Below, in pieces: positions 9,065 through 17,172 of a DNA stretch of 64,000 nt; position 1 is the stretch's first letter; the number at the start of each line of letters is the position of its first letter. Position numbers and translations under genes: made by a program. The notes under the pieces are model-generated. The model was not told where the DNA came from, did not search any database, and worked only from the letters and a program-made list of their open reading frames with translations. This DNA is from Christensenella sp. UBA2853 (lineage in GTDB: Bacteria > Bacillota > Clostridia > Christensenellales > Aristaeellaceae): assembly GCA_002350845.1 (NCBI GenBank), contig DEFL01000021.1, forward strand, positions 20,440 to 84,439. Direction: 5' to 3'.

Positions 9065-9775
9065 TCAGTCAGCAGAAACCTCGCACAGCGTGCCCTGCGC
9101 ATAGCGCGCTTCGGCCTCGGCCATGATCTTTTCTGTTGCGCTCACGCCGCAGCGGGATGCGCCGACAGCGCGTGCCTTCAGAACCGTGTCCAGGTCACGG
9201 ATGCCGCCGGAACCCTTCACGCGAACGGAGGGGGAGACGGCTGCGCGCATGAGCTTCAGATCCTCAATGGTGCAGCCCTTGGTGCCGTAGCCGGTGCTGG
9301 TCTTGACAAAGTCGGCGCCGGCTTCCTCGGACAGGCGGCAGGCACGGATCTTCTGCTCGTCGCTCAGATAGCAGGTCTCAATGATGACCTTGACGATGGC
9401 CTTGTTTTCATGGGCCAGAGCCACGATCTGCGCGATCTCATTTTTCACATAGTCGTCGTCACCGTGGAGCAGACGGCCGATGTTGATGACCATATCGAGC
9501 TCTTCACAGCCTTCTTCCAGGGCAAGGCGGGCTTCGGCCACCTTGATGGCGGTCTCATGGTCGCCGTGCGGGAACCCGATCACGGTGCAGACCTTGACAT
9601 CGCTGCCTTTGAGCAGGCTGGCCATGAGCGGGACGTCACAGGGACGGGCACACATGCTGGCGGTGTCATACTTGAGGGCCACTTCGGCGCCGTGGCGGAT
9701 ATCGTCCTCAGTCAGGTAGGGCTGAAGGGTCGAATGATCCAGCATTTTGGCAATATCATGGGGTGTGATGGACAT
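9065..9775 (-). CDS. deoC: Deoxyribose-phosphate aldolase
   Basis: A 236-aa cytosolic class I aldolase that splits 2-deoxyribose 5-phosphate into glyceraldehyde 3-phosphate and acetaldehyde in deoxynucleoside breakdown. The Schiff-base lysine is in the motif Phe-Val-Lys-Thr-Ser-Thr-Gly. The second catalytic lysine is in Val-Lys-Gly-Ser-Gly-Gly-Ile-Arg, and the catalytic aspartate is in Glu-Leu-Asp-Met-Val-Ile-Asn. The length is normal for bacterial DeoC. AAGGAGGT lies 8 nt before the ATG. It is the last gene of a probable four-gene unit (PanE-like, GH51, DUF6171, deoC). No other deo genes are nearby, so its link to arabinose metabolism is positional only. Confidence 0.95.
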   Translation of the reverse strand: MSITPHDIAKMLDHSTLQPYLTEDDIRHGAEVALKYDTASMCARPCDVPLMASLLKGSDVKVCTVIGFPHGDHETAIKVAEARLALEEGCEELDMVINIGRLLHGDDDYVKNEIAQIVALAHENKAIVKVIIETCYLSDEQKIRACRLSEEAGADFVKTSTGYGTKGCTIEDLKLMRAAVSPSVRVKGSGGIRDLDTVLKARAVGASRCGVSATEKIMAEAEARYAQGTLCEVSAD

Positions 9776-9793
9776 GAAAAGGACCTCCTTGTA

Positions 9794-10057
9794 TCAAGAT
9801 TGGGAAGACCATTTCGGGGGTGTGTCCGGGCAGCGGCTGAAGCGGCTGGCGGCACGCGCCTCCACATAGCAGCCGCACAGGAGGCAGGTGCCGTCCACGA
9901 GATGGCTGCATTGTAAACAGAGATTGAGCCGGGCCTGGTACTGCGTTTCCTCCAGCCGCTCGTCCTCCGGCATGGAATCGAGGACGGAGCGGATCAGCGT
10001 CTCCATATCGGGATAGGCGTCATGGAGCAGGCACCGGCAGGGAATGCGGTCAGGCAT
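9794..10057 (-). CDS. DUF6171 family small zinc-ribbon-like protein
   Basis: An 87-aa protein of unknown function matching the DUF6171 pattern: Cys-x-x-Cys-x-x-Leu-x-x-Gly-x-Cys-x-x-Cys-Gly-Cys-Tyr-Val-Glu, then Cys-Pro and a late Trp. The clustered cysteines suggest a bound zinc. No signal peptide is present, so it is probably cytosolic. Its start overlaps the end of the GH51 gene by 8 nt (10050-10057) and no separate ribosome-binding site is obvious, so translation is probably coupled to the upstream gene. deoC begins 18 nt after its stop. Confidence 0.75.
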   Translation of the reverse strand: MPDRIPCRCLLHDAYPDMETLIRSVLDSMPEDERLEETQYQARLNLCLQCSHLVDGTCLLCGCYVEARAASRFSRCPDTPPKWSSQS

Positions 10058-11519
10058 TGAATTTCAGCGTGACCACGGAGCAGGCAGGCATGGGAACCAC
10101 AAGGCCGCGTTCTGTCCGGACAATGCCTTCGAGTGTGACGGGCTTGACGGTGTCGGGATGCTGGAATGTGTTGAGCGCATCCATGGCGCCGGCCAGGACA
10201 GTGCCGGTGACAGCTGCCTTTTCCATGCCTTCCACGTTCACGAGGACATCGGCTTTTTCCGTGGCATGCAGGTTGGCCATGGTGACCGTGACGCTGCCGT
10301 CGCGGATGGAGGCTGAAGCGGAAATCTGCTTGAGATCCTCAGTGACGGTGCCGGAGAAGACGCAGCTCTCGAGCAGCTCGGCATCCTGATGATCCTTATA
10401 CATGTTGAAGACATGATAGGTGGGCGTGAGCACCATCTGATCGCCCTCGGTGAGGATCATGGCCTGGAGCACGTTGACCATCTGAGCAATGCAGCACAGG
10501 CCGAGACGGTCTGCGTGGGCATTGAAGATATTGAGCGTGATGGCGGCGACCATGGCGTCGCGCATGGTGTTCTGCTGATAGAGGAAGCCGGGATTGGTGC
10601 CGGGCTCCACATCGTGCCAGCAGCCCCATTCGTCCACGAGCAGCTTTACGCGGTGATCCTCATCATACCGGTCCATGATGGCCAGGTGTCCGCGCAGGAG
10701 GGTTTCCATATAGGCAGCCCTCACGAGTGTCTCGTAGTAGCGCTCCTCGGTGAACTCGGTGGCGCTGCCCTTGTCCTTCCATTTGCCCGAGGGCACGTCA
10801 TAGTAGTGAAGGGTCAGGCCGTCCATGTATTTCGAGGCCTTCTTCATGAGGGTTTCGGTCCACTCCCAGTCATCGGTGTTGGGACCGCAGGCAATGCGAT
10901 AGAGCTTGTTGTCGCCATAATCGCGGCAGTAGGTCTGGAAACGGCGATAGACATCGGCATAGAAGTCAGCTTCCATGTTGCCGCCGCAGCCCCAGCTCTC
11001 ATTGCCGACGCCCCAGTACTTGACGTTGAAGGGCTCTTTGCGGCCGTTGGCCCAACGCTCCTGCACGACGGAGGAATCGCCCTCGCTGTTGAGGTATTCC
11101 ACCCATTCAGCCATTTCGCGGACCGTGCCGGAACCGACATTGGCATTGATGTAGGGTTCGCAGCCAATCTGACGGCAGAGTTCGAGGAATTCATGGGTGC
11201 CGAAGCTGTTGTCCTCGACCACATAGCCCCAGTTGGTGTTGACCATGCGCTTTCTCTGTGCCTGGGGTCCGATGCCGTCGCGCCAGTGATATTCATCGGC
11301 AAAGCAGCCGCCCGGCCAGCGCAGGAGCGGAACTTTGGCTTCTTTCAGGGCATTGACGACGTCTGTGCGCATGCCGTTGACATTGGGGATGGGAGAATCT
11401 TTTCCGACAAACAGGCCCTGATAAATGCAGCGGCCGAGATGTTCGGAAAACTGACCGTAGATGTTCTTGCTGATTTTGCTCATGGGATGGAGTGCATCGA
11501 CATGGACAGAAGACTGCAT
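10050..11519 (-). CDS. Alpha-L-arabinofuranosidase, GH51
   Basis: A 489-aa intracellular GH51 enzyme that releases L-arabinose from arabinan or arabinoxylan oligosaccharides with retention of configuration. The TIM barrel opens with Gly-Gln-Phe-Ser-Glu-His-Leu-Gly-Arg, and Arg-Trp-Pro-Gly-Gly-Cys-Phe follows. The acid/base glutamate is in Gly-Val-Gly-Asn-Glu-Ser-Trp-Gly and the nucleophile in Val-Asp-Glu-Trp-Gly. The C-terminal beta-sandwich typical of the family is present. Length is normal and there is no signal peptide. GGAGGT lies 8 nt before the ATG at 11519. It starts 44 nt after the PanE-like gene with no terminator between. L-arabinose uptake or araBAD genes are not in the window. Confidence 0.93.
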   Translation of the reverse strand: MQSSVHVDALHPMSKISKNIYGQFSEHLGRCIYQGLFVGKDSPIPNVNGMRTDVVNALKEAKVPLLRWPGGCFADEYHWRDGIGPQAQRKRMVNTNWGYVVEDNSFGTHEFLELCRQIGCEPYINANVGSGTVREMAEWVEYLNSEGDSSVVQERWANGRKEPFNVKYWGVGNESWGCGGNMEADFYADVYRRFQTYCRDYGDNKLYRIACGPNTDDWEWTETLMKKASKYMDGLTLHYYDVPSGKWKDKGSATEFTEERYYETLVRAAYMETLLRGHLAIMDRYDEDHRVKLLVDEWGCWHDVEPGTNPGFLYQQNTMRDAMVAAITLNIFNAHADRLGLCCIAQMVNVLQAMILTEGDQMVLTPTYHVFNMYKDHQDAELLESCVFSGTVTEDLKQISASASIRDGSVTVTMANLHATEKADVLVNVEGMEKAAVTGTVLAGAMDALNTFQHPDTVKPVTLEGIVRTERGLVVPMPACSVVTLKFNA

Positions 11520-11563
11520 AGGAAAATACCTCCAGGCATTTTTAATATTTGCTTTGGGATGGT

Positions 11564-12583
11564 TTAAAGAGCGGCAAACACAGGATCGGCAAGGTTTTCA
11601 ATGCAGATCTTCCGTTTACCTGCTTCTTCCTCATGAATCATGGCCGTGAGCCGGTCACAGACCGGCGTCGCGACACCGAGCGCGTGCCCTTTTTCCGAGA
11701 TGTATCCGTTGAAACAGTCGACTTCGGTCAGACGTCCGCGCTCAAGGGACTGCAGAGAGGAGCTCTTGAGACGGCGGTACTTGATGCCGACCACGCGGAT
11801 GGTCAGATGGCGGCGGAAATCATCCAGAGGGGAAGAACCGGCCATCAGTTTGTGGTAATTGAGTTTCCCGGCATAGGGCGGGATGGTCAGGTGCATGGCG
11901 TCTGCCGTCTTCACGGCCTCTCCGACAATGGCCAGAAAGATCTTCCGCGCATCCCTGCGCTTCATCATTTCACCCAGCCGCAGACCGCAGATCGCGCCGA
12001 GACTGGTGATGCAGGCATTGACGATGAGCTTGGAGTAGAGCTCGGCATAAATGTCTCCGGACACCCGCGTGTGGGTGACGCGGGAGAGCACCTGGGCGAG
12101 CTCCTGAAGGCGCGGGCTTTGTTTCCCGGTCTGCCCGATAATGAAGTCACCGGTTCCGGTCATGGTGATTTCACCCTGTGCTGTCATGGTGCCGCCAATG
12201 CCGATTGAGCACCCGACGGTCCGCTCTTCTCCGACAACGGAGGCGAGCAGTTCCGTGCAGATGCCGTTCTGCATGGAGACGACCAGGGAGTCTGCTTTCA
12301 GGTGGGGCAGCATGGCCCTGGCACAGGGCGGCATATCGTAGACTTTGGTGGCAATCAGACAGAAGTCGAAGACGCCTTCGAGTTCTTCAATGGTGGTCAC
12401 CGCTTTCATGGGGATCCACTGATCCCCGCAGATCCCGGTCAGGTGCAGGCCTTTGCCGGAAATCTGCTCCGTGAGAGAGGGATGCTTGCAGACGACCGTA
12501 ATGTCTTCGCCTGCTTTGGCAAGGAAGGCGGCCGTGATACCGCCGATGGCACCGGGTCCGATGAGAACAATTCGTTTGGACAT
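11564..12583 (-). CDS. 2-dehydropantoate 2-reductase-like protein (PanE/ApbA family)
   Basis: A 339-aa NADPH-dependent ketopantoate reductase homologue. The N-terminal Rossmann motif Gly-Pro-Gly-Ala-Ile-Gly-Gly is intact. The C-terminal helical domain has the family's Lys-Leu-Ile-Val-Asn-Ala-Cys, which supplies the catalytic lysine and substrate-binding asparagine. True PanE makes pantoate for coenzyme A. Many Firmicutes carry several paralogues acting on other 2-keto acids, and the neighbours (GH51, DUF6171, deoC) do not point to pantothenate synthesis, so I leave out a gene symbol. A good promoter lies at 12617-12645 and no terminator separates the gene from GH51, so it probably leads that operon. 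Confidence 0.8.
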   Translation of the reverse strand: MSKRIVLIGPGAIGGITAAFLAKAGEDITVVCKHPSLTEQISGKGLHLTGICGDQWIPMKAVTTIEELEGVFDFCLIATKVYDMPPCARAMLPHLKADSLVVSMQNGICTELLASVVGEERTVGCSIGIGGTMTAQGEITMTGTGDFIIGQTGKQSPRLQELAQVLSRVTHTRVSGDIYAELYSKLIVNACITSLGAICGLRLGEMMKRRDARKIFLAIVGEAVKTADAMHLTIPPYAGKLNYHKLMAGSSPLDDFRRHLTIRVVGIKYRRLKSSSLQSLERGRLTEVDCFNGYISEKGHALGVATPVCDRLTAMIHEEEAGKRKICIENLADPVFAAL

Positions 12584-12616
12584 GACAAATCGCGTTCCTT
12601 TTAAATGAACATTTGA

Positions 12617-12645
12617 AGCATAGCATGCACTTCTTTAAAGGTCAA
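12617..12645 (-). promoter_or_regulatory. Promoter of the PanE-like/GH51/deoC unit
   Basis: On the minus strand TTGACC, a 17-nt spacer and TATGCT lie just upstream of the PanE-like start at 12583. Confidence 0.65.
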
Positions 12646-12653
12646 GAAGACAC

Positions 12654-12679
12654 GAAAAACCGGGAGCACCAGCTCCCGG
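12654..12679 (-). terminator. Terminator of the homoserine dehydrogenase gene
   Basis: A perfect 8-bp stem (CCGGGAGC / GCTCCCGG) with a 4-nt loop is followed on the minus strand by TTTTTC. It lies 12 nt past the stop codon. Confidence 0.88.
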
Positions 12680-12690
12680 AAAACGGATCA

Positions 12691-13989
12691 TTATTCCTGC
12701 TCCACCCGGATCATGGCTTCGAGACGGCAGATGGACTCGTCCAGCAGGGACAGCGCACGGCGGATGGACTGTTCCGGAGCCGGGTGCGTAATGATGATCA
12801 GGTTGGCTCGTCCCTCATCGGCCGCTTCCTTCTGCAGCATGGAGGCAATGGAGACGGATTCTTTCGCAAAGCATTCACTGACGCGGGCCAGAACACCTGG
12901 CCGGTCCACCGCGGAAAGGCGGATGTAAGCGCAGGTCTGCCAGTTGTCGGTAAACGTAAAGGCAGGATCCGGATGCGCGGTGTTGCGGAAGGTGGGATAA
13001 TGCGGTTTCTCGGTCAGCGCAGCCTCCACAATGTCCCCGCAGATGGCGCTGGCAGTGGGCATGTCGCCGGCCCCGCGTCCCTGGAGCATCATATCCCGGC
13101 AGTAAGTGCCGTGAATGAAGATGGCGTTGAGGGAGCCGTCCACCCGGGCCAGCGGATGCTGGGAGGGCAGGAAGGTGGGATGCACGCGGGTTTCCACGAC
13201 GTCCCCGTCCTTCTTGGCAATGCCGAGCAGCTTGAGCGTGTAGCCCATCTCACGGCCGAACGCGATATCCTGGGCGCTGACCTGCGTGATGCCCTCACGG
13301 TAGATCTGCTCATAGGTGACGCGGCCGTGGAAGGCGAGCGAGGCAAGAATGGAGAGCTTGTAGGCCGCATCCATGCCTTCGACATCTGTCGCGGGATTGG
13401 GCTCAGCCAGTCCCAGGCGCTGGGCATCCTGGAGCACCTCGTCATAGTCTTTCCCTTCCTGCGCCATGCGGGTCAGGATATAGTTGGTGGTGCCGTTGAT
13501 GATGCCGTAGATGCGGTCAATGCGGTCGGATTCAAGGTTGACATTGAGGACGCGGATGACGGGGATCACGCCGCCCACACTGGCCTCATACCAGAGCCCC
13601 ACATGGCTTTCCTCCGCCTGTGCCTGGAGTTTGTCCCAGTTGAGGGCCAGCGCAACTTTGTTGGCGGTAATGACATGCTTGCCGTGGGCAAGGGCTTCCT
13701 GCATGAACCGTGCAGCAGGCTGCTCGCCGCCCATGAACTCGCAGACAATGCTGATGGCGGGATCGCCTGTCACATCCTCCGCATGCTCGGTGAGCAGTTC
13801 GCGGGGGACGCAGAGGCCTTTCTTTTCATTGATGGCAACAGCCTCATCGATATTCTTGACGAGAATCTTTTTGACAGAGATGCTGATATTGTCACGCTCT
13901 TTGAGCGTTTCCTGCATTTCTCCGAGGAGTCTGTATACGCCGCCGCCAATGTTGCCGCAGCCGAGAAATCCAAGACAGACCTGCTTCAT
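12691..13989 (-). CDS. hom: Homoserine dehydrogenase
   Basis: A 432-aa cytosolic enzyme reducing aspartate semialdehyde to homoserine, the branch point to threonine and methionine. The N-terminal NAD(P) site reads Gly-Cys-Gly-Asn-Ile-Gly-Gly-Gly. The catalytic domain has the signature Asn-Gly-Thr-Thr-Asn-Tyr-Ile-Leu and the lysine in Thr-Ala-Asn-Lys. Residues from about 345 form a C-terminal ACT domain (Asp-Arg-Pro-Gly-Val-Leu), which in this family mediates threonine feedback. The length is typical of the Bacillus-type enzyme. It is a single-gene unit with its own terminator. Partner genes thrB, thrC and aspartokinase are not adjacent. The 5' leader (13990-14060) contains a TATAAT -10 box and two short inverted repeats that may be regulatory. 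Confidence 0.95.
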   Translation of the reverse strand: MKQVCLGFLGCGNIGGGVYRLLGEMQETLKERDNISISVKKILVKNIDEAVAINEKKGLCVPRELLTEHAEDVTGDPAISIVCEFMGGEQPAARFMQEALAHGKHVITANKVALALNWDKLQAQAEESHVGLWYEASVGGVIPVIRVLNVNLESDRIDRIYGIINGTTNYILTRMAQEGKDYDEVLQDAQRLGLAEPNPATDVEGMDAAYKLSILASLAFHGRVTYEQIYREGITQVSAQDIAFGREMGYTLKLLGIAKKDGDVVETRVHPTFLPSQHPLARVDGSLNAIFIHGTYCRDMMLQGRGAGDMPTASAICGDIVEAALTEKPHYPTFRNTAHPDPAFTFTDNWQTCAYIRLSAVDRPGVLARVSECFAKESVSIASMLQKEAADEGRANLIIITHPAPEQSIRRALSLLDESICRLEAMIRVEQE

Positions 13990-14000
13990 ATGTATACCTC

Positions 14001-14060
14001 ATTTCCGGGGATGTTCCCCGCAGAGGGGAATTATACAGGAAAACACCTGTAAACGCAAAG
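14001..14060 (-). promoter_or_regulatory. Promoter region and leader hairpin of hom
   Basis: On the minus strand TATAAT lies about 40 bp before the hom start, with a weak TTGCGT 17 nt further up. A short dyad (ACAGG/CCTGT) overlaps the spacer and a CGGGGA/TCCCCG hairpin follows in the leader. No complete T-box or other known riboswitch is visible. Confidence 0.4.
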
Positions 14061-14091
14061 GCGAAAGGAAAGGGGGACATGAAAAGAGCAG

Positions 14092-14129
14092 AAAAAAACC
14101 TGCCCGGCACAGATGACTGTGCGGGCAGG
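14092..14129 (-). terminator. Terminator of the WG-repeat gene
   Basis: A 13-14-bp stem with one bulge around ATGA (14099-14129) is followed on the minus strand by seven T. It lies about 20 nt past the stop at 14151. Confidence 0.87.
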
Positions 14130-14150
14130 GAGGTTCAGCGATCCAGGGGA

Positions 14151-15704
14151 TTACTTGAGGTTTTTGCCGCAGTTCGGGCAGAAGTTGGGAACCGAGTCAC
14201 CAAACTCATAGCCGCAGTCAGGGCACTTGGTCAGGGGTGTTTCCGGCTTTTTTGCACCGCACTCAGTGCAGAAATTGCCGGTGTTGCCTGCATGGCCGTT
14301 TTCGCAGGTCCAGGTGCCGTCGTCAGCAGCGGGTGCTTCAGGAGCGGACACGGTGGCGGCCGGGGCGTCGAACTGCAGGATGGTGTATTCGCGGTTTCCG
14401 TAATAGATCAGGACGGTGGTGCCGTCATTGCTCACGTTCATGGAGCGGCAGTCGGTGTAGGGCACCAGGGTCTTGCCGTATATGTCAATGACGCAGGTCT
14501 TTCCGTCCGCATTTTCACCGACGAAGGCTGCATTGCCACGGGAGGAACCATAGATCGAGACTTCTGCGAAATGCTCCTGGAGCTCGCCGGCGCCGGCCGT
14601 CAGGACAATGATGGTGCCGTCGAGGTTCTTGATGGTGGCAAAGGAGCCGCGATGGCTGACGATGTCGCTGGAGTATACGAACGGGCAGGTGACATTGCCC
14701 TGGGCATCGACAAAGCCGAATTTTCCGTCCTTGACCACGCCGGCAAAGCCGTTGTACATCAGGTTGTCTTCATAGGAGCTGATGGAATCATATTCCGGGG
14801 GAAGCACTTCATTGCCCTGCAGGTCAATGATGCCGTAGTGGCTGTCGAAATAGACGGTCGCATAGCCGTTGAAGAACCTGCGGACGGTGGAGTAATCGTG
14901 GGCACCCTTGAAGACCTGATTGCCCTGCAGATCATAGAGGACGCCGTCTTCAAAGCGGTAGGGGCTGAGCACTTCATCCGCCGTCAGCGTGCAGGAAGGT
15001 ACGAAAGCCTGCTGGCCGGTGCCGTTGTGCACATAGGTGGTCTTGCCCTTGTTGTAGGTCTGGGTGTACTCACCGGAAGTGTCGCCGGTCACGGGAGACT
15101 TTTCCATCTTGCTGTTGTAATAGGTGCGCACGCGCTCCATGTTGGTCACGGCGAGATAGGCATTGTAGGCAGTGCAGTTGCCGCCGCCGTATTCCGAGCG
15201 GTTCAGGGAGCCGACCTTGACGCCGTCAAAATAGATGTCCGCGGTGTCAATGCGGTAGAAGCTCTTTTCATCGGTCCTGTAGTTGGTGAAGGTATAATCC
15301 TTGTCATCTGCAGCGCAGGGGGTCAGCAGGATGCCGGCCTGCCAGCGGTTGGAGATGATGTTGACATCAGCGTACTGGGCAGGGACGAGCACATTGCCGT
15401 AGCCATCGACAAGGCCTTCGTCATGGATGCCGTCCGCAGATTCGACTTCCACGGTGAACACGGGATAGCTGGAAGAAGGATACACACTGGTATATTTGCG
15501 GTCTGTACCCATCAGCTCATTGCCGGCGGCGTCAATGATCCTGTAGTAATCGGAGCCTTCATCCTTGACAGAAAAGGTTCCTGTAAGATAATTCATGTTC
15601 ATGTCCCTTGCATGCAGCGTGATCTCACTGGACGCGGCTGAGGCAAAGCTGCAGAGGGAAAGAATCATCAGAACAGACAAAACCAAAGCAAAAAAACGTT
15701 TCAT
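14151..15704 (-). CDS. Secreted WG-repeat protein with C-terminal double zinc ribbon
   Basis: A 517-aa protein of unknown function. A Sec signal peptide (Met-Lys-Arg-Phe-Phe, hydrophobic core, Ala-Ser-Ala) is followed by about 400 residues of WG/KWG-like repeats. Examples are Tyr-Gly-Ile-Ile-Asp-Leu-Gln-Gly-Asn-Glu and Gly-Lys-Phe-Gly-Phe-Val-Asp-Ala-Gln-Gly-Asn, typical of beta-propeller-like proteins that bind ligands or partners. The last ~55 residues hold two zinc ribbons: Cys-x6-Gly-x-Phe-Cys-x-x-Cys-Gly, then Cys-x-x-Cys-Gly and Cys-x-x-Cys-Gly-Lys. Zinc ribbons are usual in cytosolic proteins, so a ribbon behind an export signal is unusual. The start at 15704 has AGGAGGAG 8 nt upstream. 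It is a single-gene unit with its own promoter and terminator. Confidence 0.8.
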   Translation of the reverse strand: MKRFFALVLSVLMILSLCSFASAASSEITLHARDMNMNYLTGTFSVKDEGSDYYRIIDAAGNELMGTDRKYTSVYPSSSYPVFTVEVESADGIHDEGLVDGYGNVLVPAQYADVNIISNRWQAGILLTPCAADDKDYTFTNYRTDEKSFYRIDTADIYFDGVKVGSLNRSEYGGGNCTAYNAYLAVTNMERVRTYYNSKMEKSPVTGDTSGEYTQTYNKGKTTYVHNGTGQQAFVPSCTLTADEVLSPYRFEDGVLYDLQGNQVFKGAHDYSTVRRFFNGYATVYFDSHYGIIDLQGNEVLPPEYDSISSYEDNLMYNGFAGVVKDGKFGFVDAQGNVTCPFVYSSDIVSHRGSFATIKNLDGTIIVLTAGAGELQEHFAEVSIYGSSRGNAAFVGENADGKTCVIDIYGKTLVPYTDCRSMNVSNDGTTVLIYYGNREYTILQFDAPAATVSAPEAPAADDGTWTCENGHAGNTGNFCTECGAKKPETPLTKCPDCGYEFGDSVPNFCPNCGKNLK

Positions 15705-15735
15705 GATGGCATCTCCTCCTGTTAAATTCATAAAA

Positions 15736-15764
15736 ATGATAGCACGCTTTTTGATACAGTGCAA
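15736..15764 (-). promoter_or_regulatory. Promoter of the WG-repeat gene
   Basis: On the minus strand TTGCAC, 17 nt and TATCAT lie about 30 bp before the start codon. The second MATE gene has the same two boxes at 20029-20057. Confidence 0.6.
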
Positions 15765-15838
15765 CAGAAACCTGCCTGTAAGTATTGGAGATGCTCAGCT
15801 GTGCGGTGCAGAGCAGGTGTACGAATTTGCATGAGGGC

Positions 15839-15868
15839 TTGACGCAGCAAAAAATGCAATGGTATAAT
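15839..15868 (+). promoter_or_regulatory. Promoter of the YebC-family gene
   Basis: TTGACG (15839-15844), an 18-nt spacer and a perfect TATAAT (15863-15868) lie about 50 bp before the start at 15917. Confidence 0.75.
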
Positions 15869-15916
15869 ACCTTGTTCATTCTTTCTCGATTTTTTCCGAC
15901 TTATGGAGGGATTCAG

Positions 15917-16663
15917 ATGTCAGGTCATTCCAAGTGGCATAATATCCAGGCAAAGAAAGGCAAGGCTGATGCAGCGCGCGGTGCTGTGTTTACGAAAATC
16001 GGCCGCGAAATCGCCATCGCTGTGCGTGAAGGCGGTGCAAATCCGGAATCCAACGGAAAACTGCGCGACGTCATTGCCAAGGCCAAGGCCAACAATATGC
16101 CCAATGACAATATTCAGCGTTCCATCAAAAAGGCAAGCGGCGAACTGTCCAACGTGGTCTATGAGCAGATCACCTATGAAGGATATGCACCCGGCGGTGT
16201 GGCCGTGATCGTGGAGACCATTACCGACAACCGCAACCGTACTGCCAGCGATATCCGTCACTGCTTTGCCAAGAATGACGGCAACCTGGGCACCACCGGC
16301 TCTGTGAGCTTCATGTTTGATGAGAAGGGCCTGATGGTTGTCGAGCGCACCCCCGACGCCGATGAAGACGAAATGATGATGATGGCACTCGATGCCGGAG
16401 CAGAAGACGTCAAGGCGCTCGATGACGCGTTCGAAATCTATACCGCGCCCAATGATTTCTCCACTGTGCGTGAAGCGCTCGAAAAGCAGGGCCTGTCCTT
16501 CCTGTCTGCGGAAGTTCAGATGATTCCCCAGAACACGGTTTCTGTGGCGGATCCGGACACGCTCGCCAAGATTCAGAAGCTGCTGGATATGCTCGAAGAG
16601 AACGACGACGTTCAGAATGTATTCCACAATGCAGATCTTCCCGAGGAAGAGGAAGAAGACTGA
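15917..16663 (+). CDS. YebC/PmpR family transcriptional regulator (TACO1 family)
   Basis: A 248-aa cytosolic protein of the YebC family. Members act as DNA-binding regulators and, as recent work on the family shows, ribosome-associated factors that ease stalling at proline stretches. The N-terminus ([11 protein letters not shown]) and Asn-Asn-Met-Pro-Asn-Asp-Asn are hallmark sequences. The middle domain has [10 protein letters not shown]. The length is normal. ATG 15917 follows GGAGGG by 6 nt; the upstream in-frame start at 15785 precedes the promoter and is rejected. The usual ruvCAB neighbours are absent. A proline-stalling role would suit a genome rich in Thr-Pro linkers, but that is inference. 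Confidence 0.95.
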   Translation: MSGHSKWHNIQAKKGKADAARGAVFTKIGREIAIAVREGGANPESNGKLRDVIAKAKANNMPNDNIQRSIKKASGELSNVVYEQITYEGYAPGGVAVIVETITDNRNRTASDIRHCFAKNDGNLGTTGSVSFMFDEKGLMVVERTPDADEDEMMMMALDAGAEDVKALDDAFEIYTAPNDFSTVREALEKQGLSFLSAEVQMIPQNTVSVADPDTLAKIQKLLDMLEENDDVQNVFHNADLPEEEEED

Positions 16664-16723
16664 GATTCCGGTGCAGGATGAATGCCTGCACCTTTTCATT
16701 TGACAAAAGAGAGGGAGACAGAG

Positions 16724-17056
16724 ATGAAAGGGATTCCTGCAAAGCATGACAGCCAGCGCCTGATTGATCTGGGCGGCGGCACCACCCGTCGGATTCTTGC
16801 CTATAACGATGACCTGATGAGCGTTGAGGTTTCCTTTGAAACCGGCGCAGAAGGCGCAGTGCATACCCATCCGCACACACAGCTGAGCTACGTGCTCTCG
16901 GGCAGCTTTGATTACACGGTGGAGGGAGAAACGGTCACGCTCGAACCCGGCGACTCCATTGTGGTGCCTTCCGGGCTTCCGCACGGCACCGTCTGCCTGG
17001 AAAAGGGCGTTCTTCTGGATGTATTCAATCCCAAGCGCGATGACTTTCTGAAGTAA
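16724..17056 (+). CDS. Small cupin-domain protein
   Basis: A 110-aa single-domain cupin. The metal-binding motif 1 is seen as His-Thr-His-Pro-His-Thr-Gln-x-x-Tyr-Val-Leu-Ser-Gly, and motif 2 as Gly-Asp-Ser-Ile-Val-Val-Pro-x-x-x-Pro-His-Gly. Such proteins are metal-dependent isomerases, dioxygenases or ligand-binding sensors; the exact activity cannot be told from sequence. It has no signal peptide. The start at 16724 has GAGGGAGA upstream. It lies 60 nt after the YebC-family gene and may share its transcript. A strong terminator follows at 17074-17110. Confidence 0.85.
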   Translation: MKGIPAKHDSQRLIDLGGGTTRRILAYNDDLMSVEVSFETGAEGAVHTHPHTQLSYVLSGSFDYTVEGETVTLEPGDSIVVPSGLPHGTVCLEKGVLLDVFNPKRDDFLK

Positions 17057-17073
17057 GCGCGGGCACAGGAAAA

Positions 17074-17110
17074 GGACAGAAACAGATTCGTCTGCTTCTG
17101 TCCTTTTTTT
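17074..17110. terminator. Terminator, probably bidirectional
   Basis: A 13-bp stem with one mismatch (GGACAGAA.. / ..TTCTGTCC) around TTCG is followed by seven T on the plus strand. On the minus strand TTTTCC follows the stem, so it may also end the peptidoglycan-binding gene whose stop is at 17173. Confidence 0.88.
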
Positions 17111-17172
17111 CTGCCTGAAAAGGAACAGCACCCAGAGAAGTGAGCCGGCTCCCCTGGATGCTGGGGAGAGGG

